From: Hallerella sp963656065
GTDB taxonomy: Bacteria > Fibrobacterota > Fibrobacteria > Fibrobacterales > Fibrobacteraceae
Length of the DNA stretch: 64,000 bases
Reading direction: 5' to 3'
Assembly: GCA_963656065.1 (NCBI GenBank)
Contig: CAVKGV010000005.1
Location: 109,495 to 173,494 of the forward strand
Below the pieces are notes generated by a model. It saw only the letters and a list, made by a program, of their open reading frames with translations, made no database searches and was not told where the DNA came from. Shown one piece after another: positions 8,205 to 16,807 of the stretch; position 1 is the first letter of the stretch, and each line of letters opens with the position of its first letter. The translations under genes were made by a program, and so were the position numbers.

Positions 8205-10182
8205 CTATTGCATTTCTGGCATTAATTTGTTGTTGAATACGATGTATGTCCAAGCTGCGGCAACAGCTTTCATTTCGTCCGTTTTTTCCTCTAAGAGGCT
8301 TCTTGGTAAATCAAGGAGTTTCCCGCTGATGAAGCCATCTACCCGGTTTGTGGTGTCCCAATCGGGAACGGGCGAAATCCTTGTGGCGACCGCTAGATTT
8401 TTGTCATCTACGGAAACTAGATGATAAGCGATGGAATCTTTGCGCATCGCCATGCTTCCTTGGCGAAACGAATAAATCGCCGGACTTTCTTTATTGGAAA
8501 AAGAATCTTTGCTTTCGATAATATTGATTCCCATGAAATGATTGGATACATCGAGGTTTAAGTAATTTATAATAGAAGGAGCAATATCTTGTTGAGAAAC
8601 GATTCGAGTATCGATTCGTGGAGTAATCCCTTTCCCTGCAAAAACAAGTGAAATCCATGTCATCCCGTCCGCAGCTTGCCCGAGTTTTTCCTGTTCTTGC
8701 ATCTGTTTGCCGTTTGCAATGGAATGATCGCCGGTGAGAATGAATAGTGTATTGTTAAAGCGCGGATCCTTTGCGATGGAATCGAGAATAATGCCTAGCG
8801 CACTGTCCATATAGGCTTCTGCTCGCGTATAGGCGATGGATCTGTCACTAGGCGTTTTCCCTGCGTTTTTTGGAAGAGTAAAGGGCAGATGCATACTCAT
8901 GCTCATCCAGTGGAAAAAGTTGGGCTTGTCCTTGGGACGGTTTTTATACCGTTCGACAAAACGATTGGCTGTGGTGACATCTCCGTCGTAATCCGGTTTA
9001 AACTCGAAGTAATTGAACCATTTGGAGTACCAACCTTCTTCGTGGTCAAATCGGGGATCCGCTCCCAAAACGACTTCCGTGTTGTAGCCTGCCTTGGAAA
9101 GAATTTCGGAAAAGGAAAGAATCCTTTCGTTTGGAAATTCTCTTAAAAGGGGCTTTCGGGGATAACTGTTGATGCCGACCATGATTCCAAGAAGCCCTTC
9201 GACCGATGGATTTCCAACGCTGTATGCATAGGGATAGTAGAGACCGGATTTTGCTAATCGGCATAGATTCGGAAGCGCCTTGCAGGTCGCTTCGACGCGG
9301 ATATCGCTCGTCCATCCTCGCAGGGATTCTATCGTGAATAGAATGATGTCCGGTTTCTCTTCCAAGGGTTTTTCCAGAAAGGCTTCAAGCGATTTCCGTT
9401 CGTTTTCGGCTTCTTTCCAGAACGGATATTCCTTGTCGGGATTTCCGCCGAGCAAGATGATTCCTTCCCTGTAATTTGTAGGTTTTTGACTGAACTTGCT
9501 GTCTTCAAAGACGTTCTTTATTAGAGTGTAAGCAACCGGTTGGATTCGCGCCCAACGTCTGTTGGATGGATTGTACCACAATGGAGAAGTACTGCCGATG
9601 ACCGCGAAAAGCAAGACAAGACCAAATGAAATCCCGGTTGTAAGAGAAAATCTTCGATGGCTTACAGAAGGCTTTAGTTTTACCGCTAAGATAATTTCTC
9701 CAGCGGTAGCAGCGACGACAATTCCGGCATCTAACAAGAAATGTCCCAGACCGCCGAGGAAAATTTTGATGGTGAGACCTGTGTCGGTGAAGGCGAACAG
9801 ATATGTCTTGATAAAGGAAAGAGACAGCTTTTGTCCCATCCAACGTTGCACTTCGTCATCGGCTCCGCTTAGCAGTAGGTAGAGAAATCCCACAAAAATG
9901 GAGAACGTCTTAAAAACGTTGATGCCTTTGTGGAAAACTAAAGAAATGACAAAAAAGATAAGTGCGAGGCTCATGGAGAACCCGATTTCGGCATATAGGG
10001 TATGCCAAATAAAGCGGTTGAGATCGGGAACGAGTTTTTCGCCTACGGGCGTGTCAAAGAGATAAAGAGTACAGAGGAGGGAGAATCTGCCGATGATTAG
10101 GATTAGTCCAAAAAAGAACCAATAGAAACTAGTGCTTAAATGTTCACTGTGGGGGGGGTAGAGTTATATGGTTATTCTTCAT
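8205..10182 (-). CDS. LTA-synthase-type membrane sulfatase/phosphoglycerol transferase, frame broken by a G8/C8 tract
   Basis: From 9974 to 8205 the frame encodes membrane segments and then an alkaline-phosphatase-fold domain: DIILFTIESLRGW (metal-binding Glu), VGNPSVEGLLGIM (Ser at the usual catalytic Thr position) and LFILTGDHSIANG (metal site). Such enzymes transfer phosphoglycerol or similar groups to envelope polymers. The conserved frame continues upstream of 9974 through WFFFGLILIIGRF and LVPDLNRFIWHTLYAE, like its paralogue at 32493-34502, up to a run of eight C (10151-10158). The only good start, ATG 10182, is out of frame across that run: it stops after 12 codons. Seven C would give a continuous 658-residue protein. 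As sequenced the gene would be off, or could start weakly at 9974. Confidence 0.8.
10151..10158. repeat. G8 homopolymer tract (candidate phase-variation switch)
   Basis: Eight consecutive G on the plus strand lie within the first 12 codons of the minus-strand sulfatase gene. Seven (or ten) repeats would join ATG 10182 to the long conserved frame; eight gives an early TGA. Confidence 0.7.
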
Positions 10183-10187
10183 GAGTT

Positions 10188-10195
10188 CAAATATA
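10188..10195 (-). promoter_or_regulatory. Putative -10-like box of the LTA-synthase-like gene
   Basis: TATATTTG on the minus strand ends 5 bases before ATG 10182. The same box and spacing occur before many starts in this window, which supports 10182 as the true start of the phase-broken gene. Confidence 0.5.
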
Positions 10196-10223
10196 ATTTA
10201 TGATAGGAGAGTTTTAATGTTTC

Positions 10224-10230
10224 TACATTG
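10224..10230 (+). promoter_or_regulatory. Putative -10-like box of uvrB
   Basis: TACATTG is followed by the 5-base spacer CCGGC and then the uvrB ATG. No Shine-Dalgarno sequence is present, so a leaderless transcript is suggested. Confidence 0.45.
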
Positions 10231-10235
10231 CCGGC

Positions 10236-12383
10236 ATGGCTCGCGCTCGTAAATCCATCCGCCCGGATCCGTATCAAAAACCTTTAATCAAAAAACTTTC
10301 TCCCGAACAGAGCAAGCCGGGAACGCTTCCTCAATTTTTAGAACCGACCCGTGCAACATTTGAATTGCACAGCGACTATGCGGCGGCAGGCGACCAGCCC
10401 GAAGCGATCCGGGAGCTCTCGGAAGGATTCAAACGCGGAGAACGTTTCCAGTGTCTGCTCGGCGTGACGGGTTCCGGAAAGACTTTTACCATGGCGAATG
10501 TCATTCGGAACGTGGGAAAGCCGACGCTCGTTCTCACGCACAACAAGACGCTAGCGGCACAGCTCTACCAGGAATTCAAGGGCTTTTTCCCGAACAATGC
10601 CGTCGAATATTTTGTCAGCTATTATGACTATTACCAGCCCGAAGCCTATATCGTCCACACGGATACATATATCGAAAAGGACGCTTCGATCAACGATGAA
10701 ATCGACAAGTTGCGCTTGCGGGCAACTTCAAATCTCTTGACTCGGCGCGATACGATTATCGTGGCGAGCGTGAGCTGCATTTACGGTCTGGGATCCCCGA
10801 AGGAATATTTTGAATTGATGGTCCGCTTGAAAGTGGGAGAGATTCGGGAGCGCGACCAGATTCTGATGGAACTGGTGCACATTCAATACCAGCGAAATGA
10901 TTTTGCGCTTGAACGCGGAGCGTTCCGTGTCCGCGGCGATGTGATAGAAGTTTATCCGAGCTACGACGATGTGGGAATTCGCATCGAACTTTTTGGCGAC
11001 GAAGTGGATAGAATCTGCCGATTCGACCTGGTGACGGGAGAAGTCAAGGAAGAGCTGAAAGATGTCCGCATCGCTCCGGCAAAGCATTTCGTAACGCGGG
11101 AAGATTCTCGGGAACGCATTGCGCAGGATATCGAACGGGAACTTTCCGCGAGGCTTGAACAATTGACAAGGGAGGAGGCCGCTTTCCGCAAGGCGGGAAA
11201 TGTTTCCGAAGCGGATTCGCGGGTTCTTGCTCGGGCGCGTCTGGAAAGCCGGACCCGTTATGACATGGAGATGATTCGGGCGACAGGAATTTGTTCCGGC
11301 ATCGAGAATTATTCGCGGATCGTGGAGGAGAGAATGCCCGGGACGCGGCCTTTTACGCTCCTCGATTATTTTGGCGACGATTGGCTCTTGATGATTGACG
11401 AAAGCCATGTGAGCGTTCCGCAGATAGGAGGAATGTCCGAGGGGGACAAGTCGCGCAAAACGAATCTTGTGCAGTACGGATTCCGCTTGCCGTGTGCGCT
11501 GGACAACCGCCCGATGAATTTTGACGAATTCGAATCGGTCTATCCGAACCAGGTCCTTTTTGTGAGTGCGACTCCCGGGGACTATGAACTGGAAAAGACC
11601 GGAGGCGCTGTTGTCGAACAAATTAACCGCCCGACGGGACTTCTCGATCCGAAAATCGAGCTGTATCCGGTCAAGGGACAGATGGATGTCCTGCTCAAGC
11701 GGATCTCGGAAGTGACTGCTCGGGGGGAACGCGTTCTCGTAACGACGCTCACCAAAAAAATGGCCCAGGACTTGACGGATTTTTTGACATCGGTAAATGT
11801 CAAGGCCCGCTATCTGCACAGTGAAATCAAGACGCTTGAACGTCACCAACTTTTACGCGGGCTTCGCAAGGGCGATTTCGATGTCCTGGTCGGAATCAAC
11901 CTGCTTCGCGAGGGATTGGATCTTCCGGAGGTTTCCCTGGTCGCCATCCTCGATGCGGACAAGGAAGGTTTCCTTCGCAACTATCGCAGTCTCATCCAGA
12001 CGATGGGACGTGCGAGCCGCAACGTAAACGGAACGGTGATGCTTTTTGCCGACGTGATGACGGAAAGTTTGGAAAAAGCCTTGGCGGAAACGCGTCGCAG
12101 GCGTCAAGTCCAGGAAGCTTTCAACGAGGAACACGGGATTGTTCCGAGAAATGTCAGACGAAAGCTCGAAGACGATTTGGAAGTCGCGGATCCGCTTGGC
12201 GACATCATGAACAAGGGAAGAAAATCGAAAAAGTCCAAGTCGGTAGCGGCGCCTCTTGAAGCGGACCTGTCGGATGAAAACGCCCCGGTCGAAGAGCTGG
12301 AAGCGAAAATGAAAGCGGCGGCGGCGCGCCTGGATTTCGAGGAAGCGGCACGCTTGCGAGACATTATCCGGGGAAAGACTTAA
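10236..12383 (+). CDS. uvrB: UvrB, excinuclease ABC subunit B
   Basis: 715 residues. Helicase-fold Walker A GVTGSGKT is at 76-83, the damage-probing beta-hairpin region with YYDYYQPEAYI follows near 128, then VSCIYGLGSP, DYFGDDWLLMIDESH (DEAD-like motif II), FVSATPGDYE, and RGLRKGDFDVLVGINLLREGLDLPEV. The C-terminal UVR motif (ELEAKMKAAAARLDFEEAARLRD) contacts UvrC. UvrB verifies damage handed over by UvrA in nucleotide-excision repair. About 40 extra residues rich in Lys, Arg and Pro precede the usual N-terminus. The start is fixed by the promoter-like box 5 bases upstream; a Lys-Ser-rich linker lies just before the UVR motif. Confidence 0.97.
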   Translation: MARARKSIRPDPYQKPLIKKLSPEQSKPGTLPQFLEPTRATFELHSDYAAAGDQPEAIRELSEGFKRGERFQCLLGVTGSGKTFTMANVIRNVGKPTLVLTHNKTLAAQLYQEFKGFFPNNAVEYFVSYYDYYQPEAYIVHTDTYIEKDASINDEIDKLRLRATSNLLTRRDTIIVASVSCIYGLGSPKEYFELMVRLKVGEIRERDQILMELVHIQYQRNDFALERGAFRVRGDVIEVYPSYDDVGIRIELFGDEVDRICRFDLVTGEVKEELKDVRIAPAKHFVTREDSRERIAQDIERELSARLEQLTREEAAFRKAGNVSEADSRVLARARLESRTRYDMEMIRATGICSGIENYSRIVEERMPGTRPFTLLDYFGDDWLLMIDESHVSVPQIGGMSEGDKSRKTNLVQYGFRLPCALDNRPMNFDEFESVYPNQVLFVSATPGDYELEKTGGAVVEQINRPTGLLDPKIELYPVKGQMDVLLKRISEVTARGERVLVTTLTKKMAQDLTDFLTSVNVKARYLHSEIKTLERHQLLRGLRKGDFDVLVGINLLREGLDLPEVSLVAILDADKEGFLRNYRSLIQTMGRASRNVNGTVMLFADVMTESLEKALAETRRRRQVQEAFNEEHGIVPRNVRRKLEDDLEVADPLGDIMNKGRKSKKSKSVAAPLEADLSDENAPVEELEAKMKAAAARLDFEEAARLRDIIRGKT

Positions 12384-12471
12384 TGGGTTAATCCCCGTTT
12401 TACGCCGGTTCGGTGCTTTTCTGAATTAGATTTTTTTAGATTTATCCCCGGATCAAATTAGGAGTATCAAA

Positions 12472-14106
12472 ATGCTGAAAAAACTTTCTGGTTTTGAAGG
12501 AATCAAGGGACCTGTCGTCACGATTGTGATGGACGGTGTCGGTTACAGTCCCAAGGAAGAGGGCAATGCGGTTGCCCAGGCGCGCAAGCCTTTGCTTGAC
12601 CGCTTGATGCAGAAGTATAGCCATGTGCTGTTGAAAGCCCACGGAACCGCTGTCGGAATGCCGAGCGATGCGGACATGGGAAACTCGGAAGTCGGTCACA
12701 ACGCAATCGGCGCGGGACAGGTCTATGAACAGGGTGCGGCTCTCGTTGCGAAATCCATCGAAACGGGAGAAATCTTCAAGCGCGATGCGTGGAAGGAAAT
12801 CGCGGGGAACGTCCGCGAAAAGAACAGCACGCTTCACTTTATCGGGCTTTTCAGCGACGGCAACGTCCATTCAAACATCGAACATTTGAAGGCGATGATC
12901 GCCGAAGCGAAGAAGGAAAGCATCAAGCGTGTTCGCATCCATGTTTTGCTAGACGGTCGCGATGTGCCGGAAACGTCCGCTCTCGATTACGTCGGACCGT
13001 TCGAAAAGTTCCTCGACGATCTGCGTTCTCCGGACTTCGATGTCTGCATCGCTTCGGGCGGCGGACGTATGAAGATTACGATGGACCGCTACAACGCAAA
13101 CTGGAAAATGGTGGAACTCGGATGGAAAACGCATGTGCTTGGCGAAGGACGTTTCTTTGCGAATACGACGGAAGCCGTTAATACGCTCCGCGCCGAGACC
13201 AAGGCCATCGACCAGGATCTTCCTCCGTTTGTCATCGCAAAGGACGGTGAACCGGTCGGGACAATCCAGGATGGCGACTCGGTCGTCTATTTCAACTTCC
13301 GCGGGGACCGCGCGATCGAAATCACGCGGGCCTTTGAAGAAGAACATTTTGTAGAATTTGACCGTGTCCGCTTCCCGAAGGTGGAATATGCGGGGATGCT
13401 CCAGTATGACGGGGATCTGAAACTCCCGAAACGCTTCCTCGTTCCGCCTCCCGCGATTGAAAATACGAGTGGCGAATGGTTCAGCGCTGCGGGCCTCAAA
13501 CAGTTTGCCTGTTCGGAAACGCAAAAGTATGGCCATGTCACCTACTTCTGGAACGGCAACCGCTCCAACAAGTTTGACGGTGAAACCTATCTGGAAATCC
13601 CGTCCGACGTGGTCCCGTTTGAACAGCGCCCGTGGATGAAGTCCGCGGAAATTACCGATGCGATGATTGAAGCGGTGAAGAGCGGAAAGTACAATACGCT
13701 CCGCTGCAATTTCCCGAACGGCGATATGGTCGGACATACGGGAAGTCTCCGCGCGGCGACGATGGCTGTGGAAGCGGTGGATCTTGCTTTGGCGCGTTTC
13801 CTTCCGGTGCTCGATGCGATGGGTGGCGTTGCCCTCATTACGGCGGATCATGGCAATGCGGATGAGATGTACGATGTCGACAAGAAGACCGGGCTTCCGA
13901 AGACGAACAAGGACGGTTCCATCAAGGCGAAAACGTCCCATACGCTGAATCCGGTTCCGTGCATTCTCTATGACAATGTAACCGGCGGACGTCTTTCCCT
14001 GAAGGCTGGCAACTGGGGCCTTTCGAATTTGGCGGCGACAACGGCGAACCTCCTGGGCTTTGAAAAACACGAAGCCTGGGACGATTCGATGTTGATTATC
14101 AAGTAG
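12472..14106 (+). CDS. gpmI: 2,3-bisphosphoglycerate-independent phosphoglycerate mutase
   Basis: 544 residues, the normal length for GpmI. It has VTIVMDGVGYS (metal-binding Asp), the phospho-accepting Ser72 in DADMGNSEVGHNAIGAGQ, LLDGRDVPETSA, ASGGGRM, NGDMVGHTGS and ITADHGNADEM, all metal or substrate motifs of the alkaline-phosphatase-like mutases. It interconverts 3- and 2-phosphoglycerate in glycolysis using manganese. AGGAG precedes the ATG by a few bases, and AT-rich TAGATTTATC upstream could be its promoter. The last 36 coding bases plus the stop reappear after the N run because of an assembly overlap. Confidence 0.96.
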   Translation: MLKKLSGFEGIKGPVVTIVMDGVGYSPKEEGNAVAQARKPLLDRLMQKYSHVLLKAHGTAVGMPSDADMGNSEVGHNAIGAGQVYEQGAALVAKSIETGEIFKRDAWKEIAGNVREKNSTLHFIGLFSDGNVHSNIEHLKAMIAEAKKESIKRVRIHVLLDGRDVPETSALDYVGPFEKFLDDLRSPDFDVCIASGGGRMKITMDRYNANWKMVELGWKTHVLGEGRFFANTTEAVNTLRAETKAIDQDLPPFVIAKDGEPVGTIQDGDSVVYFNFRGDRAIEITRAFEEEHFVEFDRVRFPKVEYAGMLQYDGDLKLPKRFLVPPPAIENTSGEWFSAAGLKQFACSETQKYGHVTYFWNGNRSNKFDGETYLEIPSDVVPFEQRPWMKSAEITDAMIEAVKSGKYNTLRCNFPNGDMVGHTGSLRAATMAVEAVDLALARFLPVLDAMGGVALITADHGNADEMYDVDKKTGLPKTNKDGSIKAKTSHTLNPVPCILYDNVTGGRLSLKAGNWGLSNLAATTANLLGFEKHEAWDDSMLIIK

Positions 14107-14117
14107 CTAAGTAAGCG
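14071..14117 (+). repeat. 47-bp contig-end duplicate, left copy
   Basis: This stretch, covering the last codons of gpmI and 11 following bases, is identical to 14268-14314 on the other side of the N run. Confidence 0.9.
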
Positions 14118-14267
14118 NNNNNNNNNNNNNNNNNNNNNNNNNNNNNNNNNNNNNNNNNNNNNNNNNNNNNNNNNNNNNNNNNNNNNNNNNNNNNNNNNNN
14201 NNNNNNNNNNNNNNNNNNNNNNNNNNNNNNNNNNNNNNNNNNNNNNNNNNNNNNNNNNNNNNNNNNN
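14118..14267. other. Assembly gap of 150 N
   Basis: Unresolved bases. The identical 47-base flanks mean the two contigs very probably overlap and the gap has no real content. Confidence 0.97.
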
Positions 14268-14314
14268 GAAGCCTGGGACGATTCGATGTTGATTATCAAG
14301 TAGCTAAGTAAGCG
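14268..14314 (+). repeat. 47-bp contig-end duplicate, right copy
   Basis: Identical to 14071-14117. It repeats the end of gpmI including its stop codon and is best read as the same genomic sequence seen twice. Confidence 0.9.
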
Positions 14315-14331
14315 CTCGTTTGAAAATCAAT

Positions 14332-14372
14332 CGGGAAAGTCGGAAAATCTTCGGCTTTCCCGTTTTTTTTTT
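14332..14372 (+). terminator. Rho-independent terminator after gpmI
   Basis: CGGGAAAGTCG pairs with CGGCTTTCCCG around a short A/T loop, followed by ten T. This is one of the strongest terminators in the window. Confidence 0.9.
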
Positions 14373-14467
14373 GATTCGTTAGATGTTTTTCCCAAGATAA
14401 ATTCTTCCGAGGGGGAATCTTTTCCCGAAAATTTGTGTATTTTCAGAAAAAAGGAAAGGGTCATTTT

Positions 14468-15460
14468 ATGAACTTAAAAAAGATTTTGACTGTTGCCGGC
14501 CTTGTGTCGTCCCTCGGAATTGTCGCTTGCGGCAGCGATTCCTCTTCCGGTTCTTCTCCGCAGGATTCTTCGAGCAGCAGCGCGGCGGCGCCGATTGTCC
14601 TTCCGGAAACGAATGCGGATTCCCTGATTGAAATTTCAGATTTCAAGACGGCATATGCCACCGCATCGGAATTGAAGTTTAACGGCTCCATCGGGATTAA
14701 TTGGGATGCTGACACGGCGGTCTTCATCGATTCCGTTTCCCTGTTGCTTGGAAACGCAAACGGAATTCCCCTTGAAGCGGATTTTACCATGGAGGCTGTG
14801 GACTATTCCCAGAAACAGAGCCTTTCGATAGGTAAGGAACTCAAGCCTGCTGTCATTCTGGATTCCTTTGAGACTTGCGGAACGCTTGTCGCTTATATCG
14901 TTGTCTATGCGCATAGTGATACCTTGCAGATTGTCGCCATGGATTCGACAACATTTGAAAAAACGTGCCCTGTCGAGGAATCGAGCAGTTCTGCTGCGGC
15001 TGCTCCGCAACTGACGGCGTGGAAGGTGACCCTTTCGACCCAGGTGACCGAACCGAACGCTGTTGATCTGGATAGCAAAGCGACATATTTTACAGCAAAC
15101 AGAGAGGCAAATGCAGGAGCGATCGACCTCTACATTGGACGGAAAAATCGCGAAGCGGCTCTTTTCACCAATGCTTCCCTGGGCGCAGCTAGCGTATCGA
15201 AAATCGGTGAAGAAGAAAAGAGCGGCTTAAATTATGCAGACGATCCGGCTTCGGCGGAGATGAATGATTTCCGTTATAACGAAAGCAAGCTGACGGATGT
15301 AGCAACCGATTTTGAATTGGTGTCTGCTTATGTCGTCATCACTCCCGAGTTTGATGCATCAACCGGCAAGGGCTTCTTTGTCGTTCTTCCCGCATCGCCG
15401 AAAAATATCGGAACATCGGATTATTCCATCGATTTGATCGTGCTGGGAAATTGGGATTAA
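14468..15460 (+). CDS. Poly-serine-linker lipoprotein, unknown function
   Basis: 330 residues. The signal peptide MNLKKILTVAGLVSSLGIVAC ends in a lipobox with Cys21, followed by Ser-rich stretches (SSSGSSPQDSSSSSAAA), the flexible tether typical of Fibrobacter surface lipoproteins. A second SSSSAAAAP linker near residue 175 separates two similar-sized domains, each rich in beta-type sequence. No enzymatic motif is seen. The start at 14468 was preferred to 14435 because the signal peptide begins there and AAGGAAAGGG precedes it. Likely exposed in the outer membrane; function unknown. Confidence 0.75.
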   Translation: MNLKKILTVAGLVSSLGIVACGSDSSSGSSPQDSSSSSAAAPIVLPETNADSLIEISDFKTAYATASELKFNGSIGINWDADTAVFIDSVSLLLGNANGIPLEADFTMEAVDYSQKQSLSIGKELKPAVILDSFETCGTLVAYIVVYAHSDTLQIVAMDSTTFEKTCPVEESSSSAAAAPQLTAWKVTLSTQVTEPNAVDLDSKATYFTANREANAGAIDLYIGRKNREAALFTNASLGAASVSKIGEEEKSGLNYADDPASAEMNDFRYNESKLTDVATDFELVSAYVVITPEFDASTGKGFFVVLPASPKNIGTSDYSIDLIVLGNWD

Positions 15461-15478
15461 TTTGTTCTGACCCATTGG

Positions 15479-15508
15479 AAAAGACTCTCTTTTCGGGGAG
15501 TCTTTTTT
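15479..15508 (+). terminator. Rho-independent terminator after lipoprotein gene
   Basis: AAAGACTC and GAGTCTTT form a stem around TCTTTTCGGG-type loop bases, followed by a run of T. It ends 30 bases before the radical SAM gene. Confidence 0.8.
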
Positions 15509-15537
15509 GTTCAAGTGTTGACGAGAACGAAAATTTT

Positions 15538-16410
15538 ATGGAAAAGATTTGGCGCATCACGCTTCTCACAAATCCGGATATCTGCAATTTGCAGTGTCGG
15601 CTTTGCTTTTTGCACCAGCGTGAAAGACCATTCGGAATGGGTGAGATGCCATGGGAAATTGCGGAAAAGGCAATCCGGAAATATGCGTCGCACGGACTTC
15701 GCGAAATAATTCCGAGCACGATGGGGGAACCGTTACTTTATTCGCAATTTGAAAAACTGGAACGGCTGGTGGCAGAGCTGAATTTAAAACTAAACCTTAC
15801 GACGAATGGAACGTTTCCGCTAAAAGGTGCGGAACGCTTTGCGCGTGAACTTCTCCCGATTTCGAGCGACATCAAGATAAGTTGCTGGGGCGTGGAAAAA
15901 TCCAGCTGGAAAGCTTTAAGTCCGGGCATGGATGTCGATGCTTACCTGGGAAACCTCAAAACGCTCGCTCGCATTCGGCGAGAGCTTTCCTGTTCGATGC
16001 AACCATTGTCCTCGCTTTCCCTGCAAATGACGGTTACCAGGACGAATCGCGGAGACGTGCCGCTTGTCCTGGAACTTGCCGCTTCCTTGGGCTTTGACCG
16101 TGTCAAGCTGAACCGTGCAGTTTTTCTCTCTACCGCGGAGCGTCATGACGAAGAATTGCCGCCCGAAGATTTTTTCCCGGTTTCCATGCCGCAGGATTTC
16201 CCCGTTCGCCTCGAAGGAACTTTTTTGCGACCTGTCGCCCAGACTTCTCTTCCCGAGAAATGTCCTTTCCTGGGGCGGGAACTTTGGATCTTGCCGGATG
16301 GCTCTACGGAACCGTGTCCGGATCCGGAATACCGCTTTGGAAACCATCGTGCGGAGAATCGTTGCGAAAGATGTAGGCTGTTTCCTCGGCGCGCTTTTTC
16401 AAAGGGCTAA
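15538..16410 (+). CDS. Radical SAM protein with C-terminal cysteine cluster
   Basis: 290 residues. The cluster-binding motif CNLQCRLC (Cys16, 20, 23) near the N-terminus is the CxxxCxxC of radical SAM enzymes, followed by IIPSTMGEPLLY (GGE-like position) and LNLTTNGT. The C-terminus has more cysteines (CPFLGRELWILPDGSTEPCPDPEYRFGN and CERCRLF), like the auxiliary cluster region of SPASM proteins. Substrate cannot be predicted; no peptide precursor is obvious beside it. The start at 15538 follows the terminator of the lipoprotein gene; longer readings run through that terminator. Confidence 0.82.
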   Translation: MEKIWRITLLTNPDICNLQCRLCFLHQRERPFGMGEMPWEIAEKAIRKYASHGLREIIPSTMGEPLLYSQFEKLERLVAELNLKLNLTTNGTFPLKGAERFARELLPISSDIKISCWGVEKSSWKALSPGMDVDAYLGNLKTLARIRRELSCSMQPLSSLSLQMTVTRTNRGDVPLVLELAASLGFDRVKLNRAVFLSTAERHDEELPPEDFFPVSMPQDFPVRLEGTFLRPVAQTSLPEKCPFLGRELWILPDGSTEPCPDPEYRFGNHRAENRCERCRLFPRRAFSKG

Positions 16411-16457
16411 AATTGTTCTATTATTTGGCTAGGCTTATTTAACAGCCTGGATAAATT

Positions 16458-16724
16458 ATGAAAAGCATCTATGTTGGAAATCTCCCCTTTGCGTTCCGTG
16501 ACGCGGACCTCGCTAAACTGTTCGAGGAATTCGGCGAAATCAAGAGCGCAAAGATTATCATGGACCGCGATACCGGTCGCAGCAAGGGCTTCGGATTTGT
16601 TGAAATCGAAGATGACGGCGTTGCGGCAAATGCGGTCGAACAGCTGAATGGCAAGGATGTCGGCGGTCGCGCCCTCCGGGTCAACGAAGCTCGTCCGCGT
16701 GAAGCTCGCCCGCGCCGCTTCTAA
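16458..16724 (+). CDS. Small RRM-domain RNA-binding protein
   Basis: 88 residues forming one RNA-recognition motif: RNP2 IYVGNL (4-9) and RNP1 KGFGFVEI (43-50), with a basic tail ending EARPREARPRRF. Such small RRM proteins are known in cyanobacteria and the Bacteroidota, where they bind single-stranded RNA and some affect gene expression globally. A TATTATTTG box lies about 35 bases upstream and a terminator follows, so it is probably a single-gene unit. Confidence 0.93.
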   Translation: MKSIYVGNLPFAFRDADLAKLFEEFGEIKSAKIIMDRDTGRSKGFGFVEIEDDGVAANAVEQLNGKDVGGRALRVNEARPREARPRRF

Positions 16725-16751
16725 TTGAATACAAATTAATTGTCGTTCCCA

Positions 16752-16776
16752 GGTCGCATTTCGTGCGGCCTTTTTT
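16752..16776 (+). terminator. Rho-independent terminator after RRM gene
   Basis: GGTCGCA and TGCGGCC pair around TTTCG, followed by six T. It lies between the RRM gene and the convergent membrane-protein gene. Confidence 0.85.
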
Positions 16777-16807
16777 ATCGGTGTCTTTTGGAAAAAGCCG
16801 AGCGCGC

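Noticed and set aside
10236..10350. uvrB start further downstream at the usual UvrB N-terminus
   Set aside because: No start codon with a ribosome site is found there, and the promoter-like box points to 10236.
14363..14372. T10 run
   Set aside because: It is the tail of the gpmI terminator, not a coding repeat.
14560..14600. Serine-codon repeat in lipoprotein gene
   Set aside because: Codons vary (TCT, TCG, AGC, TCC) and the protein linker is a common Fibrobacter feature; no repeat that could slip.
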